Source of the DNA: an uncultured Prochlorococcus sp.
GTDB taxonomy: Bacteria > Cyanobacteriota > Cyanobacteriia > PCC-6307 > Cyanobiaceae
NCBI GenBank assembly: GCA_902565305.1
Contig: CACFEJ010000001.1
Coordinates: forward strand, 1-64,000
Direction of reading: 5' to 3'
Length of the DNA: 64,000 bases
Shown in pieces: positions 1-9,796 of the stretch; the stretch's first letter is position 1, and every line of letters begins with the position of its first letter. The notes below the pieces were generated by a model. That model saw nothing but the letters and a program-made list of their open reading frames with translations. It did not search any database and was not told where the DNA came from. Made by a program: the position numbers and the translations under genes.

Positions 1-1940
1 ATAATATCCTCTCCTGGGAGTGGGGTACAGCATTTACCTATTCTGTAATCAAGACCTTCTATCCCGGAAATTGGCGATTTAGTTGCTGTATTAGATTTAT
101 TAGTGGATAAAGTACTATTACTTTTAAGAGATTTTGCTATTTCAGAGTCAGAATCATTTTTTACATCTTCTGTCTGTAATTTTATTTCTTCTCTTAGTCT
201 GTTTAATACTTGATGCAAAGTTAAACCACCAAAACCAAGAGATGCAAGAAGGTCTTCAGTAGTTTTTAAATTGCATCGATTTGCAACTTTTTTCATGGCT
301 TCACTAGAAAGTAATGCTTCAAAACCTTTTCTACCTACTTCTTTTTCAAGTAAATCTCTACCTCTTTTAATCGTTTCATCACGATGGCTTTTCTTATACC
401 ATTGGCGAATTCTATTTTTAGCAGTTGGCGTAACTACAAAGTTCAGCCAATCCAAGCTTGGAGTAGCATTATTACTTGTCAAAATTTCTATGAAGTCACC
501 ATTTTGAAGTGCTGTAGATAATGGAGAAAGCTTTTCATTAATTCTTATTCCATTACAGTGATTTCCAACTTCAGAATGAATTCTGTAGGCGAAATCTATC
601 GCGGTAGATCCCTTTCTTAAACCAACAACATCTCCTTTTGGAGTGATTACAAATACTTCTTCATCAAATAAATCTTCTTTAATTGAAGCTAAATAATCAT
701 TATGATCCCTTTCATTACCTTCTTGTTGCCATTCTACTAATTGTCTTAGCCAATTAAATCTCTCGGCATTACTTTTAGCAGGAGAACCACCCTCTTTGTA
801 TTGCCAATGAGCGGCAATACCATATTCAGCAATTTGATGCATCGAAGTAGTTCTAATTTGAACTTCAATAGGTCGATGTCTTCCAATCACAGAAGTGTGT
901 AAGGACTGGTATCCATTGGGTTTTGGTAATCCTATATAGTCTTTAAATCTACCTGGAATTGGTTTGAAAGTATCATGAACAACTGCTAAAGCTCTATAAC
1001 AACTATCTGAATTGTCCACGATAATTCTTAGGGCAGCAACATCATAAATCTCGTGAAAATGCTTTTGTTGTCTTTCCATTTTGCTCCAGATGCCATAAAG
1101 ATGCTTTGGTCTTCCTGTTATTTCAAAATTTTTCAAACCTGCTGAAACTAAGTTTTCCTTCATAAGATTCAAAGTTACTTTTAATCTTTTTTCTCTATCA
1201 CTTCTTTTAACAGCGATTTGATCTTTAAGATCTAGATATTCTTTAGGCTCTAGGAATTTAAAAGCTAAATCTTCTAATTCCCATTTGAATCTGTTTATTC
1301 CTAGTCGATTAGCTAATGGTGCATAAATCTCTCTTGTTTCTCTCGCTATTCTTAGTTTTTTCTCATCATTTAGCCATTCAATTGTTCTCATGTTATGAAG
1401 TCGATCTGCAAGTTTTACTAAGACAACTCTGATATCGCTGGCCATAGCCAAAAACATTTTCCTAAGATTTTCAGCTTGTGCTTCAGTCCTGTTGTTAAAG
1501 TGAATTCCTCCTAATTTTGTTACACCCTCTACAAGTATTTTTACTTCTAATCCAAAATTTGTTTCTATTTCGGATAAATCAATGCCAGTATCTTCAACTA
1601 CATCATGTAAAAGGCCTGCAGCAATAACAGATGAACTAGCACCTATTTCTTTGAGGAGATTTGCAACAGCAACCGGGTGGATAATGTATGGCTCGCCGCT
1701 CGCGCGGAATTGTCCATCATGAGCTTTATAAGCAAGTTTAAAAGCCTTTACTATAAGGTTTTGATTCTCATCATTTTCGTTATTTGATTTTTCAAAATTA
1801 TGAATATCTTTAACAAGCCAATCGGGAATTTTTATTTGATAATTCAAAGATTCACTTTCATATTTTTTATTTTCAGGCAAAATAGTTTTGGAAACTTCAA
1901 TTTCGTTTTTCTCTTTTGAATTTGCAGCTGCCTCGGACAT
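1..1940 (-). CDS. spoT: Bifunctional (p)ppGpp synthetase/hydrolase (RelA/SpoT homologue), 3' end cut by window
   Basis: This RSH-family enzyme makes and degrades the stringent-response alarmone (p)ppGpp in the cytoplasm. Reading from the ATG at 1940, 646 codons run off the window edge with no stop. An HD hydrolase domain is visible with HDVVED near residues 112-117, so hydrolysis should be intact. A synthetase domain follows from about residue 275 (YGIWSKMERQQ, then a RIIVDN-like strand), then a TGS domain from about residue 430 (VFVITPKGDVV). The last visible residues, CCTPLPGEDI, belong to the C-terminal regulatory region, so roughly 120 residues are missing. It is divergent from the next gene, with 54 bp between the starts. 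Probably the only long RSH enzyme in such a small genome (inference). Confidence 0.93.
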   Translation of the reverse strand, partial: MSEAAANSKEKNEIEVSKTILPENKKYESESLNYQIKIPDWLVKDIHNFEKSNNENDENQNLIVKAFKLAYKAHDGQFRASGEPYIIHPVAVANLLKEIGASSSVIAAGLLHDVVEDTGIDLSEIETNFGLEVKILVEGVTKLGGIHFNNRTEAQAENLRKMFLAMASDIRVVLVKLADRLHNMRTIEWLNDEKKLRIARETREIYAPLANRLGINRFKWELEDLAFKFLEPKEYLDLKDQIAVKRSDREKRLKVTLNLMKENLVSAGLKNFEITGRPKHLYGIWSKMERQQKHFHEIYDVAALRIIVDNSDSCYRALAVVHDTFKPIPGRFKDYIGLPKPNGYQSLHTSVIGRHRPIEVQIRTTSMHQIAEYGIAAHWQYKEGGSPAKSNAERFNWLRQLVEWQQEGNERDHNDYLASIKEDLFDEEVFVITPKGDVVGLRKGSTAIDFAYRIHSEVGNHCNGIRINEKLSPLSTALQNGDFIEILTSNNATPSLDWLNFVVTPTAKNRIRQWYKKSHRDETIKRGRDLLEKEVGRKGFEALLSSEAMKKVANRCNLKTTEDLLASLGFGGLTLHQVLNRLREEIKLQTEDVKNDSDSEIAKSLKSNSTLSTNKSNTATKSPISGIEGLDYRIGKCCTPLPGEDI

Positions 1941-1994
1941 TTTATATTGCTTTAGATGTATTTTATTTAGGTCTAGAAAAATTTGCTATAAATC

Positions 1995-3593
1995 ATGGAA
2001 AAAAATAAAGAAAAAATTATTGTAGTTAAAAATCTTACTGTTAAATATGGTCTAAAACAGCAACCTATTATCAAAAATTTTAATTTGGAAATAGATAGTG
2101 GAGATCATTTGGCCATAATAGGACCTTCTGGATGTGGAAAGACGACTTTTGCAAAAACATTAGTAAATATATTGCCTACAAAGGCCACTTCTAAAGGGTA
2201 TCTATCGATTTCTAATGTAGATCCTAGGAAAACAAATAATAAAGATGCACAATTATTTAGAAGAAAGAATTTTGGATTTATTTATCAAGACTCCATAAAA
2301 AAACTTAATCCGCTAATGAGAGTTGGGGATCATTTATATGAATTATTTAAAACACATGATCAAACTAAATCATCTTTAGCTATAAAAAAATTAGTAAGAG
2401 AAATTTTTCAAAAAGTAGGAATTGAAGAAAGTAGACTTGATTCTTTTCCACATCAATTTAGCGGTGGAATGAGACAGAGAGTTTCTATAGCAATGGCACT
2501 TGCTTTGAAACCTAAATTATTAATAGCTGATGAACCTACAACAAGCTTAGATACCAAAACAAGTTTTGATATTATGCAAGAAATAATTCATCTATGTAAT
2601 GAATTTGATACTACTTTAATTTTAATTAGTCATGATATTAATCTTGCAGCAAAGTGGTGTAAAAAAGTTGCAATTATTGAAAAGGGATCGATTGTTGAAA
2701 AAGGGAATATATTAGATATTTTTCAATCACCAAAATCAGATATCGGGAAAAAGTTAGTAAATGCTTCAAAAATAGTATTAGAACCAATTACTAAAAATAA
2801 TGCTCGAGATCAGGTCGTTCTAGAGGTCAATAACCTAAGACATTGGTATAAATTAAATTCTTCAATTTTCATTAATAAATGGAATAAGGCTTTAAATGAA
2901 GTTAGTTTCAAGTTATACGAGAATGAGACTCTTGGTATTGTTGGTTCTTCAGGAAGCGGTAAAAGTACATTATGTAGGGCTTTAATTGGACTCCTTAAAG
3001 TAAGAGGTGGTGAAATAAAAATTTATAATAAAAATCATGCATTTAAAAAAAATAAATCTTTTAAAAACAAAAATAATGTGCAAATAATTTTTCAAGATCC
3101 TTTTTCAAGTTTGAATCCTAAAATGACCATTAAAAATATTTTGGAAGATATATTTTTTATTCAAAAAATTTCAGATAAAAGAAAAATCGAAAAAGAAATA
3201 AAATTAATGTTAAGAAATTTAAATCTTCCCTTAAATAATAATTTTTTAAATTCTTATCCTGACCAATTATCTGGTGGTCAATTGCAAAGAATTTCATTAG
3301 CTAGAGCGCTACTGTTGAAACCAAAAATTTTGATTTGTGATGAGAGTGTAAATATGTTGGATGCTTCAGTAAAAATGGAGATTCTTGAATTACTTAGAGT
3401 CTTGCAAGAAAAAATGAATTTAACGATTATCTTTATTACTCATGATTTAGGTATTGCTAAAAGATTTTGTGATAGGTTGTTAGTTATGAATCATGGAAAG
3501 ATAGTTGATGAAGGAGAAAGTTCTACAATATTCACTAAAACTAAAAACACTTATACAAAATCGCTTCTAAATTCCTCTTTAAATCTTATTTAA
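1995..3593 (+). CDS. Double-ATPase ABC transporter protein (oligopeptide DppD-DppF type)
   Basis: Two ABC ATPase domains are fused in one 532-residue chain. The first has Walker A GPSGCGKTT near residue 43, signature FSGGMRQRV near 154 and Walker B LLIADEPTT near 175. The second has GSSGSGKST near 317, LSGGQLQRI near 425 and LICDESVNMLD just after. The arrangement resembles fused DppD/DppF or GsiA-type peptide/nickel importer ATPases. No permease or solute-binding gene lies beside it, so the substrate cannot be read from context. The second domain contains a lysine-rich low-complexity stretch (about residues 345-360). The gene converges on the pseudouridine synthase with an 8-bp overlap at the 3' ends. 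Start is the ATG at 1995; an ATPase role is secure, the transported compound is unknown. Confidence 0.85.
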   Translation: MEKNKEKIIVVKNLTVKYGLKQQPIIKNFNLEIDSGDHLAIIGPSGCGKTTFAKTLVNILPTKATSKGYLSISNVDPRKTNNKDAQLFRRKNFGFIYQDSIKKLNPLMRVGDHLYELFKTHDQTKSSLAIKKLVREIFQKVGIEESRLDSFPHQFSGGMRQRVSIAMALALKPKLLIADEPTTSLDTKTSFDIMQEIIHLCNEFDTTLILISHDINLAAKWCKKVAIIEKGSIVEKGNILDIFQSPKSDIGKKLVNASKIVLEPITKNNARDQVVLEVNNLRHWYKLNSSIFINKWNKALNEVSFKLYENETLGIVGSSGSGKSTLCRALIGLLKVRGGEIKIYNKNHAFKKNKSFKNKNNVQIIFQDPFSSLNPKMTIKNILEDIFFIQKISDKRKIEKEIKLMLRNLNLPLNNNFLNSYPDQLSGGQLQRISLARALLLKPKILICDESVNMLDASVKMEILELLRVLQEKMNLTIIFITHDLGIAKRFCDRLLVMNHGKIVDEGESSTIFTKTKNTYTKSLLNSSLNLI

Positions 3594-4545
3594 CTTTAAG
3601 AACACTTAGTAATTTTTGAAAATCTAATGGTAATTCTGATTCAAATATCATTTCTTTTCCATTTATTGGATGTATAAGTCCAAGCTTAATTGCGTGTAAA
3701 GCTTGGCCATCTAATTTACATGGTAGTTTTTTACATCTTCCATATAACGGATCACCTACAATTGGATGATTAATATGAGCGCAATGTACTCTTATTTGAT
3801 GCGTTCGCCCCGTATCAAGTTTGAAACTCATTAATGAGTAATTGCCAAATCTTTCTTCTAATTTCCAATAGGTAGAGGCATACCTTCCTGAAGTTTCTGC
3901 AACTACTTTATATTTCAATCTATTTAATTTATCTCTGCCAATGTTCCCCACTATTTGGCCTTCTTCAGAATTAGGTGCTCCATGAATTACTGCAATATAT
4001 TCGCGTGATGCTATTTTTTCTTTAATTTGTTTCTGGAGATTTACTAATGCCTCTTGGCTTTTTGCAACCACCATACAGCCTGAGGTATCTTTATCTAATC
4101 TGTGAACAATCCCAGGTCTTAGTTTCCCATTAATTCCAGGTAGATCTTTACAGTGAAAAAGTAATCCATTCACTAAAGTTCCAGATTTGTGTCCAGGGGC
4201 TGGATGAACTATTAGTCCTGATTGTTTATTAATTACTATGATGTGCTCGTCTTCAAAAAGGATATTTAAATCCATTTTTTCAGGTTTCAAATAAACAAGA
4301 GGTTCTGGAGGCGGCATCCATATTTGAATATTGTCGCCATTTTTTAATGGGGTCTTTGCTTTCGCGGTCTTGTAGTTTACAAGTACTAAACCTGAATTTA
4401 TAAAATGTTGAATTCTTGCTCTACTTTGTTCTGGCCTTTTACTTACCAACCATCTGTCTAGCCTCATAGGAAGGGGTAGCTCATAAATAATTTCTATAAG
4501 CTCACCTTCTCCAATGCCGAAAGAATTTTGATTATTTAGTTCCAT
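3586..4545 (-). CDS. rluD: RluD-family 23S rRNA pseudouridine synthase
   Basis: Converts uridine to pseudouridine in rRNA. The 319-residue protein has an N-terminal S4-like RNA-binding domain (about residues 25-95, with RLDRWLVSKRPEQSRARIQ) followed by the RluA/RluD catalytic domain. The catalytic aspartate sits in GIVHRLDKDTSG near residue 147, and the family motif RTHQIRVH is present near residue 248. It starts 10 bp inside the end of the upstream GTPase gene on the same strand, so the two ribosome-maturation genes are probably co-transcribed and translationally coupled. Length and domain order are normal for RluD; exact target positions in 23S rRNA cannot be read from sequence, and RluC-type specificity is possible. 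Confidence 0.88.
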   Translation of the reverse strand: MELNNQNSFGIGEGELIEIIYELPLPMRLDRWLVSKRPEQSRARIQHFINSGLVLVNYKTAKAKTPLKNGDNIQIWMPPPEPLVYLKPEKMDLNILFEDEHIIVINKQSGLIVHPAPGHKSGTLVNGLLFHCKDLPGINGKLRPGIVHRLDKDTSGCMVVAKSQEALVNLQKQIKEKIASREYIAVIHGAPNSEEGQIVGNIGRDKLNRLKYKVVAETSGRYASTYWKLEERFGNYSLMSFKLDTGRTHQIRVHCAHINHPIVGDPLYGRCKKLPCKLDGQALHAIKLGLIHPINGKEMIFESELPLDFQKLLSVLKVK

Positions 4546-5408
4546 AGTGGGACTTCTAAAGCAATTTTACCCAGCATTTGATTTCTATAATCTTCCAATA
4601 ACTTATGAGACATTCTCCTTTTATCGCCTGATGTATGTTTTGAAGCTGCTTCGTCGATCCAAGCTGAAGGATTCTTAAAGCCTTTGGTAATATCAACTCC
4701 ATATCTATTAGATATTTGTTTAACTGAGATATTCGCATTCTTATCTTTATTGAGAGTGGATATAATTTTGATAAATCCAATTGCGACACTCTCTATTTCA
4801 TAAGCAGCTTCACCAATATCGTCACATAGTGCAAGATTAAGTGCTGATTTTTGATCTTCTAAATTTGGAGGTATAACACCAGGAGCATCAAGCAGATCTA
4901 TACCACTTTCTAATTTTATCCATCTTAAATTACGAGTCACGCCTGCTTTCCTAGCGCTATCTACAACTCTTTTTTTTGCAATTCTATTAATTAATGCTGA
5001 CTTTCCTACGTTTGGAAAACCAAGTGTAAGGGCTCTAATTGGCCTAATTCGCATTCCTCTAGAGAGTCTTCTATCGTCGATTGAAGACCTAGAATCTTTG
5101 GCTGACTTACAAATTTCTTTAATTCCTATTCCTCTTTTAGCATCACACCAAAGAGGATATTGATCTTTAGCATTAAACCATTTATTCCAACTATTGATTG
5201 TATTAGGGCAGATCATGTCTGATTTGTTAATAACAAGAATATGTTTTTTATTATTTATCCATTTATTTAAGTGTGGATGTCCTGTTGACAAAGGAATTCG
5301 TGCATCTCTTACTTCTATAACTAAATCTACTTTATTGATAACTTCAGATAATTTCTTTTCTGCTTTTGCAATATGGCCTGGGTACCATTGGATTTTGGGT
5401 ATGTCCAC
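4536..5408 (-). CDS. rbgA: Ribosome biogenesis GTPase YlqF/RbgA
   Basis: A circularly permuted GTPase that helps late assembly of the large ribosomal subunit. The permuted order is visible: the G4 motif NKSD (near residue 61) comes before the G1 P-loop GFPNVGKSALIN (near 130) and the G3 motif DAPG (near 174). The N-terminus IQWYPGHIAKAEKKL is diagnostic of the YlqF/RbgA family. A C-terminal helical domain follows. The stop overlaps the start of the pseudouridine synthase gene by 10 bp, pointing to a two-gene ribosome-maturation operon. Start is the ATG at 5408, giving 290 residues, close to the family's usual 280-290. Confidence 0.92.
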   Translation of the reverse strand: MDIPKIQWYPGHIAKAEKKLSEVINKVDLVIEVRDARIPLSTGHPHLNKWINNKKHILVINKSDMICPNTINSWNKWFNAKDQYPLWCDAKRGIGIKEICKSAKDSRSSIDDRRLSRGMRIRPIRALTLGFPNVGKSALINRIAKKRVVDSARKAGVTRNLRWIKLESGIDLLDAPGVIPPNLEDQKSALNLALCDDIGEAAYEIESVAIGFIKIISTLNKDKNANISVKQISNRYGVDITKGFKNPSAWIDEAASKHTSGDKRRMSHKLLEDYRNQMLGKIALEVPLWN

Positions 5409-5620
5409 TTCAATAAATCAAATAAATTTTGTATTCCTTTTAGTTTTTATAAGTTTCAAAAGTATTTACTTCTAAAGTTTAGTATAAATTTAATGACTAA
5501 AAAATTTTTATAATCGTTAATTCTTAAAATTTATTAAGGCATAGGTAACAGTAACTACTTTTTAACCCAATAAGTCCAAATTAACGTTAGGGTCTTGGGA
5601 TTATAAATATAGCTTGTTTA

Positions 5621-6829
5621 ATGTCAAAATTATCTCTTTCCAGTCTTGATAAGACACATTTAAATGGAAAAAAGGTTCTTGTAAGAGTAGATTTTAATGT
5701 TCCATTAAATGAAGATGGTCAAATAACCGATGATACGCGTATTCGTGCAGCGATACCAACTATTGAATATCTTATTAATCATTCTGCAAGAGTTATTTTA
5801 GCTGCTCATTTTGGTAGACCAAAGGGTCAGGTGAATGAAAAAATGAGATTAACTCCAGTAGCAGCAAGATTAAGTGAATTGCTGGGGCAAAAGGTTGCTC
5901 TCACTAACAGTTGTATTGGTGATGAAGCAGTTGCAAAATCAAATAACTTATCTAATGGAGATGTTCTTTTACTTGAAAATGTTCGTTTTTTTGGGGAAGA
6001 GGAAAAGAACGACCAGGAGTTTGCTAAAAAATTAGCATCACATGCAGATATGTATGTAAATGATGCTTTCGGTGCTGCTCATAGAGCGCATGCTTCAACT
6101 CAGGGTGTTACAAATTATTTAAGTCCCTCAGTAGCTGGATTCCTTTTAGAAAAAGAATTGAAATACCTACAAGGAGCTGTAGATTCCCCAAAGCGTCCAT
6201 TGGCAGCAATAGTTGGAGGATCAAAGGTTAGTAGCAAAATAGGAGTACTTGATTCTTTACTAGATAAGTGTGACAAAATCATGATTGGTGGAGGTATGAT
6301 TTTCACTTTTTATAAAGCTAGAGGTTTAGATGTCGGAAAGAGCCTTGTAGAAGAAGATAAACTCGAGCTTGCTAAAGATTTAGAAGCAAAAGCAAAAGCA
6401 AAAGGAGTAGAATTATTATTACCCACTGATGTTGTTTTGGCTGATGAATTTTCTCCTGACGCCAATAGTAAAATATCTCAAATTGAAGCAATTAGTGGGA
6501 ATTGGATGGGTCTAGATATTGGTCCAGATTCCATTAAAGTTTTTCAGAATGCTCTTGCAGAATGTAAGACAATTATTTGGAATGGTCCAATGGGAGTTTT
6601 TGAATTTGATAAATTTGCAGACGGTACAAATGCAATAGCTACGACTCTTGCGGACTTAAGTGCATTTTCTGAAGTTTGTACAATAATTGGTGGTGGAGAT
6701 TCAGTTGCAGCAGTTGAAAAAGCAGGATTAGCTGAGAAAATGTCTCATATATCTACTGGAGGTGGGGCTAGTTTGGAACTTTTAGAAGGTAAAACTTTAC
6801 CAGGTGTGGCTGCGTTAAACGACGCTTAG
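5621..6829 (+). CDS. pgk: Phosphoglycerate kinase
   Basis: Transfers phosphate between 1,3-bisphosphoglycerate/ADP and 3-phosphoglycerate/ATP; in a cyanobacterium it runs in the Calvin cycle direction by day and in glycolysis at night. The 402-residue length is standard. Visible family features include [11 protein letters not shown] near residue 20 (substrate binding), the arginine-rich HFGRPKG segment near residue 64, the GGSKVSSK nucleotide-site segment near 200, and the C-terminal [18 protein letters not shown] motif. A 212-bp gap precedes the ATG and should hold the promoter. It converges on the next gene with a 1-bp gap. Confidence 0.98.
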   Translation: MSKLSLSSLDKTHLNGKKVLVRVDFNVPLNEDGQITDDTRIRAAIPTIEYLINHSARVILAAHFGRPKGQVNEKMRLTPVAARLSELLGQKVALTNSCIGDEAVAKSNNLSNGDVLLLENVRFFGEEEKNDQEFAKKLASHADMYVNDAFGAAHRAHASTQGVTNYLSPSVAGFLLEKELKYLQGAVDSPKRPLAAIVGGSKVSSKIGVLDSLLDKCDKIMIGGGMIFTFYKARGLDVGKSLVEEDKLELAKDLEAKAKAKGVELLLPTDVVLADEFSPDANSKISQIEAISGNWMGLDIGPDSIKVFQNALAECKTIIWNGPMGVFEFDKFADGTNAIATTLADLSAFSEVCTIIGGGDSVAAVEKAGLAEKMSHISTGGGASLELLEGKTLPGVAALNDA

Positions 6830-6830
6830 G

Positions 6831-7565
6831 CTATATCTCATCGACAATATCAATGCTCTTTGTGAAAGTAATCATTCCTTCAGGATGAGCTATGATTCCT
6901 GACCAAATTTGTATCCCAGGTTTTGAAGGCGCTCTTGTTATTTTAAAAATCCCTCCAGACGCCAATGGCTCTAATAATATTTCTTGTTCAAACAATGAAT
7001 TAACTTGATGAGGTTTTATAGATCCAGCAATAATCACTTCTTCAAGAGGCTTATTTAGAATTATATCGATATCGTATTTTGAACCAGTAAGAACTCTATC
7101 AGGAATATTAAAACTAATATCTATTTTTTTATTATCGTTTCTTATCGTGGTGAATAAATTTTTGATAATCCCTTCATCTATTTTTCCATTTACGATTGAA
7201 AATAAATAATCAAATTTGGATTCGAGTATATATATTTCTCCATTAACTATTTTTTTTCCAAAAACTTTTATTCGCAAAATATCTTCATCTGGAATATTAG
7301 ATTTTAATCTGTTGATCTTCCATTTGCTGTTAGGGAAATCATTAATAATCTTTGAAAATTGTTTTGGTATATTTTGGCTTTCTTCATTTCTAAAATTTTT
7401 TCTAATGAATTCTAAATTTTTTGAATTTAGGGAGTTTTCTAGATTTCTTATAAAATCAACTTTCAAAGTTTGCGTTATTGCTGAATAGGGCAAAATAAGA
7501 TAAACAAATAAGTAGAGAGGAAATCCTATATTTTTGAATAAGATTAAATTAAACATATTAATCAT
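6831..7565 (-). CDS. Conserved secreted/membrane-anchored protein of unknown function
   Basis: I do not recognise a named family. The 244-residue protein opens with a hydrophobic segment (about residues 10-32, LYLFVYLILPYS followed by a small-residue region) that looks like a signal peptide or membrane anchor; the rest is soluble and lysine-rich. The C-terminal half (from about residue 150) has alternating strands such as DRVLTGSKYDIDIILN and GIQIWSGIIAH, suggesting a beta-sandwich-like extracytoplasmic domain. It is divergent from murG with only 30 bp between starts, and its 3' end abuts pgk. An envelope role is possible from the murG neighbour, but that is weak inference. A start at Met4 is also possible. 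Confidence 0.7.
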   Translation of the reverse strand: MINMFNLILFKNIGFPLYLFVYLILPYSAITQTLKVDFIRNLENSLNSKNLEFIRKNFRNEESQNIPKQFSKIINDFPNSKWKINRLKSNIPDEDILRIKVFGKKIVNGEIYILESKFDYLFSIVNGKIDEGIIKNLFTTIRNDNKKIDISFNIPDRVLTGSKYDIDIILNKPLEEVIIAGSIKPHQVNSLFEQEILLEPLASGGIFKITRAPSKPGIQIWSGIIAHPEGMITFTKSIDIVDEI

Positions 7566-7595
7566 AGATATTTTATTCTACTATTTTAGGTTTTT

Positions 7596-8687
7596 ATGTC
7601 TAAAAAAAATAATTTATTAGTTGCAGCAAGTGGGACAGGGGGGCATATTTTTCCAGCCTTAGCAGTTTCTAAAGAGGTGGAAGATGAATGGAATATTCAT
7701 TGGTTGGGTGTTACTCAAAGACTTGATGCAAATTTTATTCCCGAAAAATATAATTTGAGGACTTTGAATATAAAGACACCAAGAAAAAATATTTTTTTGT
7801 TTTATCAATATATAGAAATTTTAATGTCAACTTTTCAAGTAATTAGGATCTTAAAAGAAAAAAAAATTAACTTAGTTTTTGCGACTGGCGGTTATATATC
7901 AGCACCGACTATTGTTGCTTCAAAACTTCTAGGGATACCTATCATTATTCATGAATCAAATGTAATTCCAGGAATGGTCACGAAATATTTTGGTTTTTTA
8001 TGTAACTATGTTCTTTTAGGATTTAAAGAAACAAATTCTTATTTAAAAAATTGTAAAACTATTTTCACTGGAACACCTTTAAGAGAGCAATTCTATAAAT
8101 TTAATTTTTTGCCAGAATGGGTTCCAAAAGGAAATGGACCTCTTTTGATTGTTATGGGAGGTAGTCAAGGAGCAAAAGCTATAAATCAAATTCTTTATGA
8201 ATCTCTAGAATTTTTATTAAAAAAACAATTTCGGATAGTTCATATTGTTGGCGAATCTAATCTAAAACCTTTTCATGTAAAAAACTCCAAAAATTATATT
8301 CAAAAGAAATTTACTAATGAAATAGCAGCTTTAATTCAAAACTGTGATCTTGTAATATCGAGATCTGGTGCAGGAACAATTAATGAATTAATGGAGGCTG
8401 AAAAACCTTCAATTTTAATTCCATATCCAGATTCTAAAAATAATCATCAGGATAAAAATGCCATGATTCTTGCTGCAAGTGGAGGCTCAGTTTTAATCGA
8501 TCAGAATAAAATGTCCAAAGAAGTTTTTGAAGAAACTCTAGAAAGAATTTTTAAAATAAAAACAAAAAAGGGAAAAAATCATTATGAAATATTAGATCTC
8601 ATGAAGAAGAATATGGAAAATAATAATAAAATTAAATCTAAAAATGAAATTAAAAAGTATATTAATTATTTTTTAAAGGAATTCTGA
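7596..8687 (+). CDS. murG: UDP-GlcNAc:undecaprenyl-PP-MurNAc-pentapeptide GlcNAc transferase
   Basis: Adds N-acetylglucosamine to lipid I to form lipid II at the inner face of the cytoplasmic membrane, the last cytoplasmic step of peptidoglycan precursor synthesis. The 363-residue GT-B fold protein shows the N-terminal loop SGTGGHIFPALA near residue 12 (family: GGTGGH), HESNVIPG near 118, the second glycine-rich loop GGSQGAKAI near 190, and the C-terminal donor-site segment SRSGAGTINELMEAEKPSILIPYP near 255-280. The first glycine of the usual GGTGGH loop is replaced by Ser, a minor change. The 3' end overlaps the convergent aminotransferase gene by 22 bp. Confidence 0.95.
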   Translation: MSKKNNLLVAASGTGGHIFPALAVSKEVEDEWNIHWLGVTQRLDANFIPEKYNLRTLNIKTPRKNIFLFYQYIEILMSTFQVIRILKEKKINLVFATGGYISAPTIVASKLLGIPIIIHESNVIPGMVTKYFGFLCNYVLLGFKETNSYLKNCKTIFTGTPLREQFYKFNFLPEWVPKGNGPLLIVMGGSQGAKAINQILYESLEFLLKKQFRIVHIVGESNLKPFHVKNSKNYIQKKFTNEIAALIQNCDLVISRSGAGTINELMEAEKPSILIPYPDSKNNHQDKNAMILAASGGSVLIDQNKMSKEVFEETLERIFKIKTKKGKNHYEILDLMKKNMENNNKIKSKNEIKKYINYFLKEF

Positions 8688-9787
8688 ATTTCTTCACATA
8701 AAAGAGTGTTATTTTTTCTATTCTGCAGACTTATTCTTGCCCACTTTTCGTCAAGATATCTAAATGAAGTGCATTCTCTAAGCAATATTCCCTTATTTTC
8801 TAAGTATTTTATATTTGGCGACAAGGATGTTTCACTTTCTATTAAAAAAAAGTTGGTTGAAGAGTTATGAATTTTAAGGTTCTCTATTTTTAATAATTTT
8901 TCAAATACTCTCTTTTTTTCAATATTTATCCAGCTGTGAATCTGATTTGTCCACTGTTCATAGAATTTCTTATTACTTAGTAGATCAATTCCGGCTTTAA
9001 TAGAAAATGAATTTAAAGGCCAAGGATCTCTATTTTTTTCCCATTGTTTAAGTTTTTTCGAAGAGCCAATAATGTAACCTAATCTAAGACCAGGAATATT
9101 GAAGATTTTGGTCAAGCTTCTCAAAACTAATAAATTATCAAATCTTTTGGTTAATGGTATTAAAGATTCTTTGTCTCCATTGGGTGTTATCGATAAGAAA
9201 GCTTCATCGCAGATAACTAATTTATATTTTTTCACAACTTCCTCCAATGAATTCTTTGCCCATAATTGGCCGGTAGGGTTATGTGGATTTGTTATCCAAA
9301 TAACATCACCTTTTGGATGAAGCGGAAATGATTGAGGAAAAATATCATTCCAGTTTTTTGGTAATTCGCAATGTATGAAATTGCTATTCCAACAATTTAA
9401 AGATCTTTCATAATCAACAAATGATGGAGAAGGAATACAACTTATTCCGAATTTGGATGCTTCATAACCTGCCCAGGTTATTAATTCAGAAGCTCCATTT
9501 CCAGGCAATATATTGTCTGGATTTATCCCATGAAATTTGCCGATTATTTTTTTCAGATCACTCAAGTTTCTCTCTGGGTAATATCTAAAGCCAAGATTCT
9601 TAATTTCCGCATTTATTGAATCTATTAGTATTTGAGGGGGATCAAAGGGTACTAATGATGCACTTGCATCAATGATTTCGGAGGGTAATAAATTTAATTT
9701 TTTCGCAGTTGCATATACATTTCCACCGTGCTTCAAGTTTGATCCTTGCATGGCTAACGTTGAGTAATCATGAGGTTCATTATTCAT
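8666..9787 (-). CDS. cobD: PLP aminotransferase-fold enzyme, CobC/CobD-like (threonine-phosphate decarboxylase type)
   Basis: A class I/II fold PLP enzyme of 373 residues. The N-terminal HGGN motif (near residue 20) followed by an ASASLVPFDPP segment is the pattern of cobalamin-pathway CobC/CobD proteins, which decarboxylate L-threonine phosphate to make the aminopropanol linker of the nucleotide loop; histidinol-phosphate aminotransferases share the fold but normally lack HGGN. The PLP lysine is in RSLTKIFNIPGLRLGY near residue 230, and NPHNPTG (near 165) is the cofactor-ring motif. It sits 9 bp downstream of pyrD on the same strand, and marine picocyanobacteria make pseudocobalamin, which fits. 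HisC-like activity cannot be excluded. Confidence 0.72.
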   Translation of the reverse strand: MNNEPHDYSTLAMQGSNLKHGGNVYATAKKLNLLPSEIIDASASLVPFDPPQILIDSINAEIKNLGFRYYPERNLSDLKKIIGKFHGINPDNILPGNGASELITWAGYEASKFGISCIPSPSFVDYERSLNCWNSNFIHCELPKNWNDIFPQSFPLHPKGDVIWITNPHNPTGQLWAKNSLEEVVKKYKLVICDEAFLSITPNGDKESLIPLTKRFDNLLVLRSLTKIFNIPGLRLGYIIGSSKKLKQWEKNRDPWPLNSFSIKAGIDLLSNKKFYEQWTNQIHSWINIEKKRVFEKLLKIENLKIHNSSTNFFLIESETSLSPNIKYLENKGILLRECTSFRYLDEKWARISLQNRKNNTLLCEEIQNSFKK

Positions 9788-9796
9788 TCTCTAATT

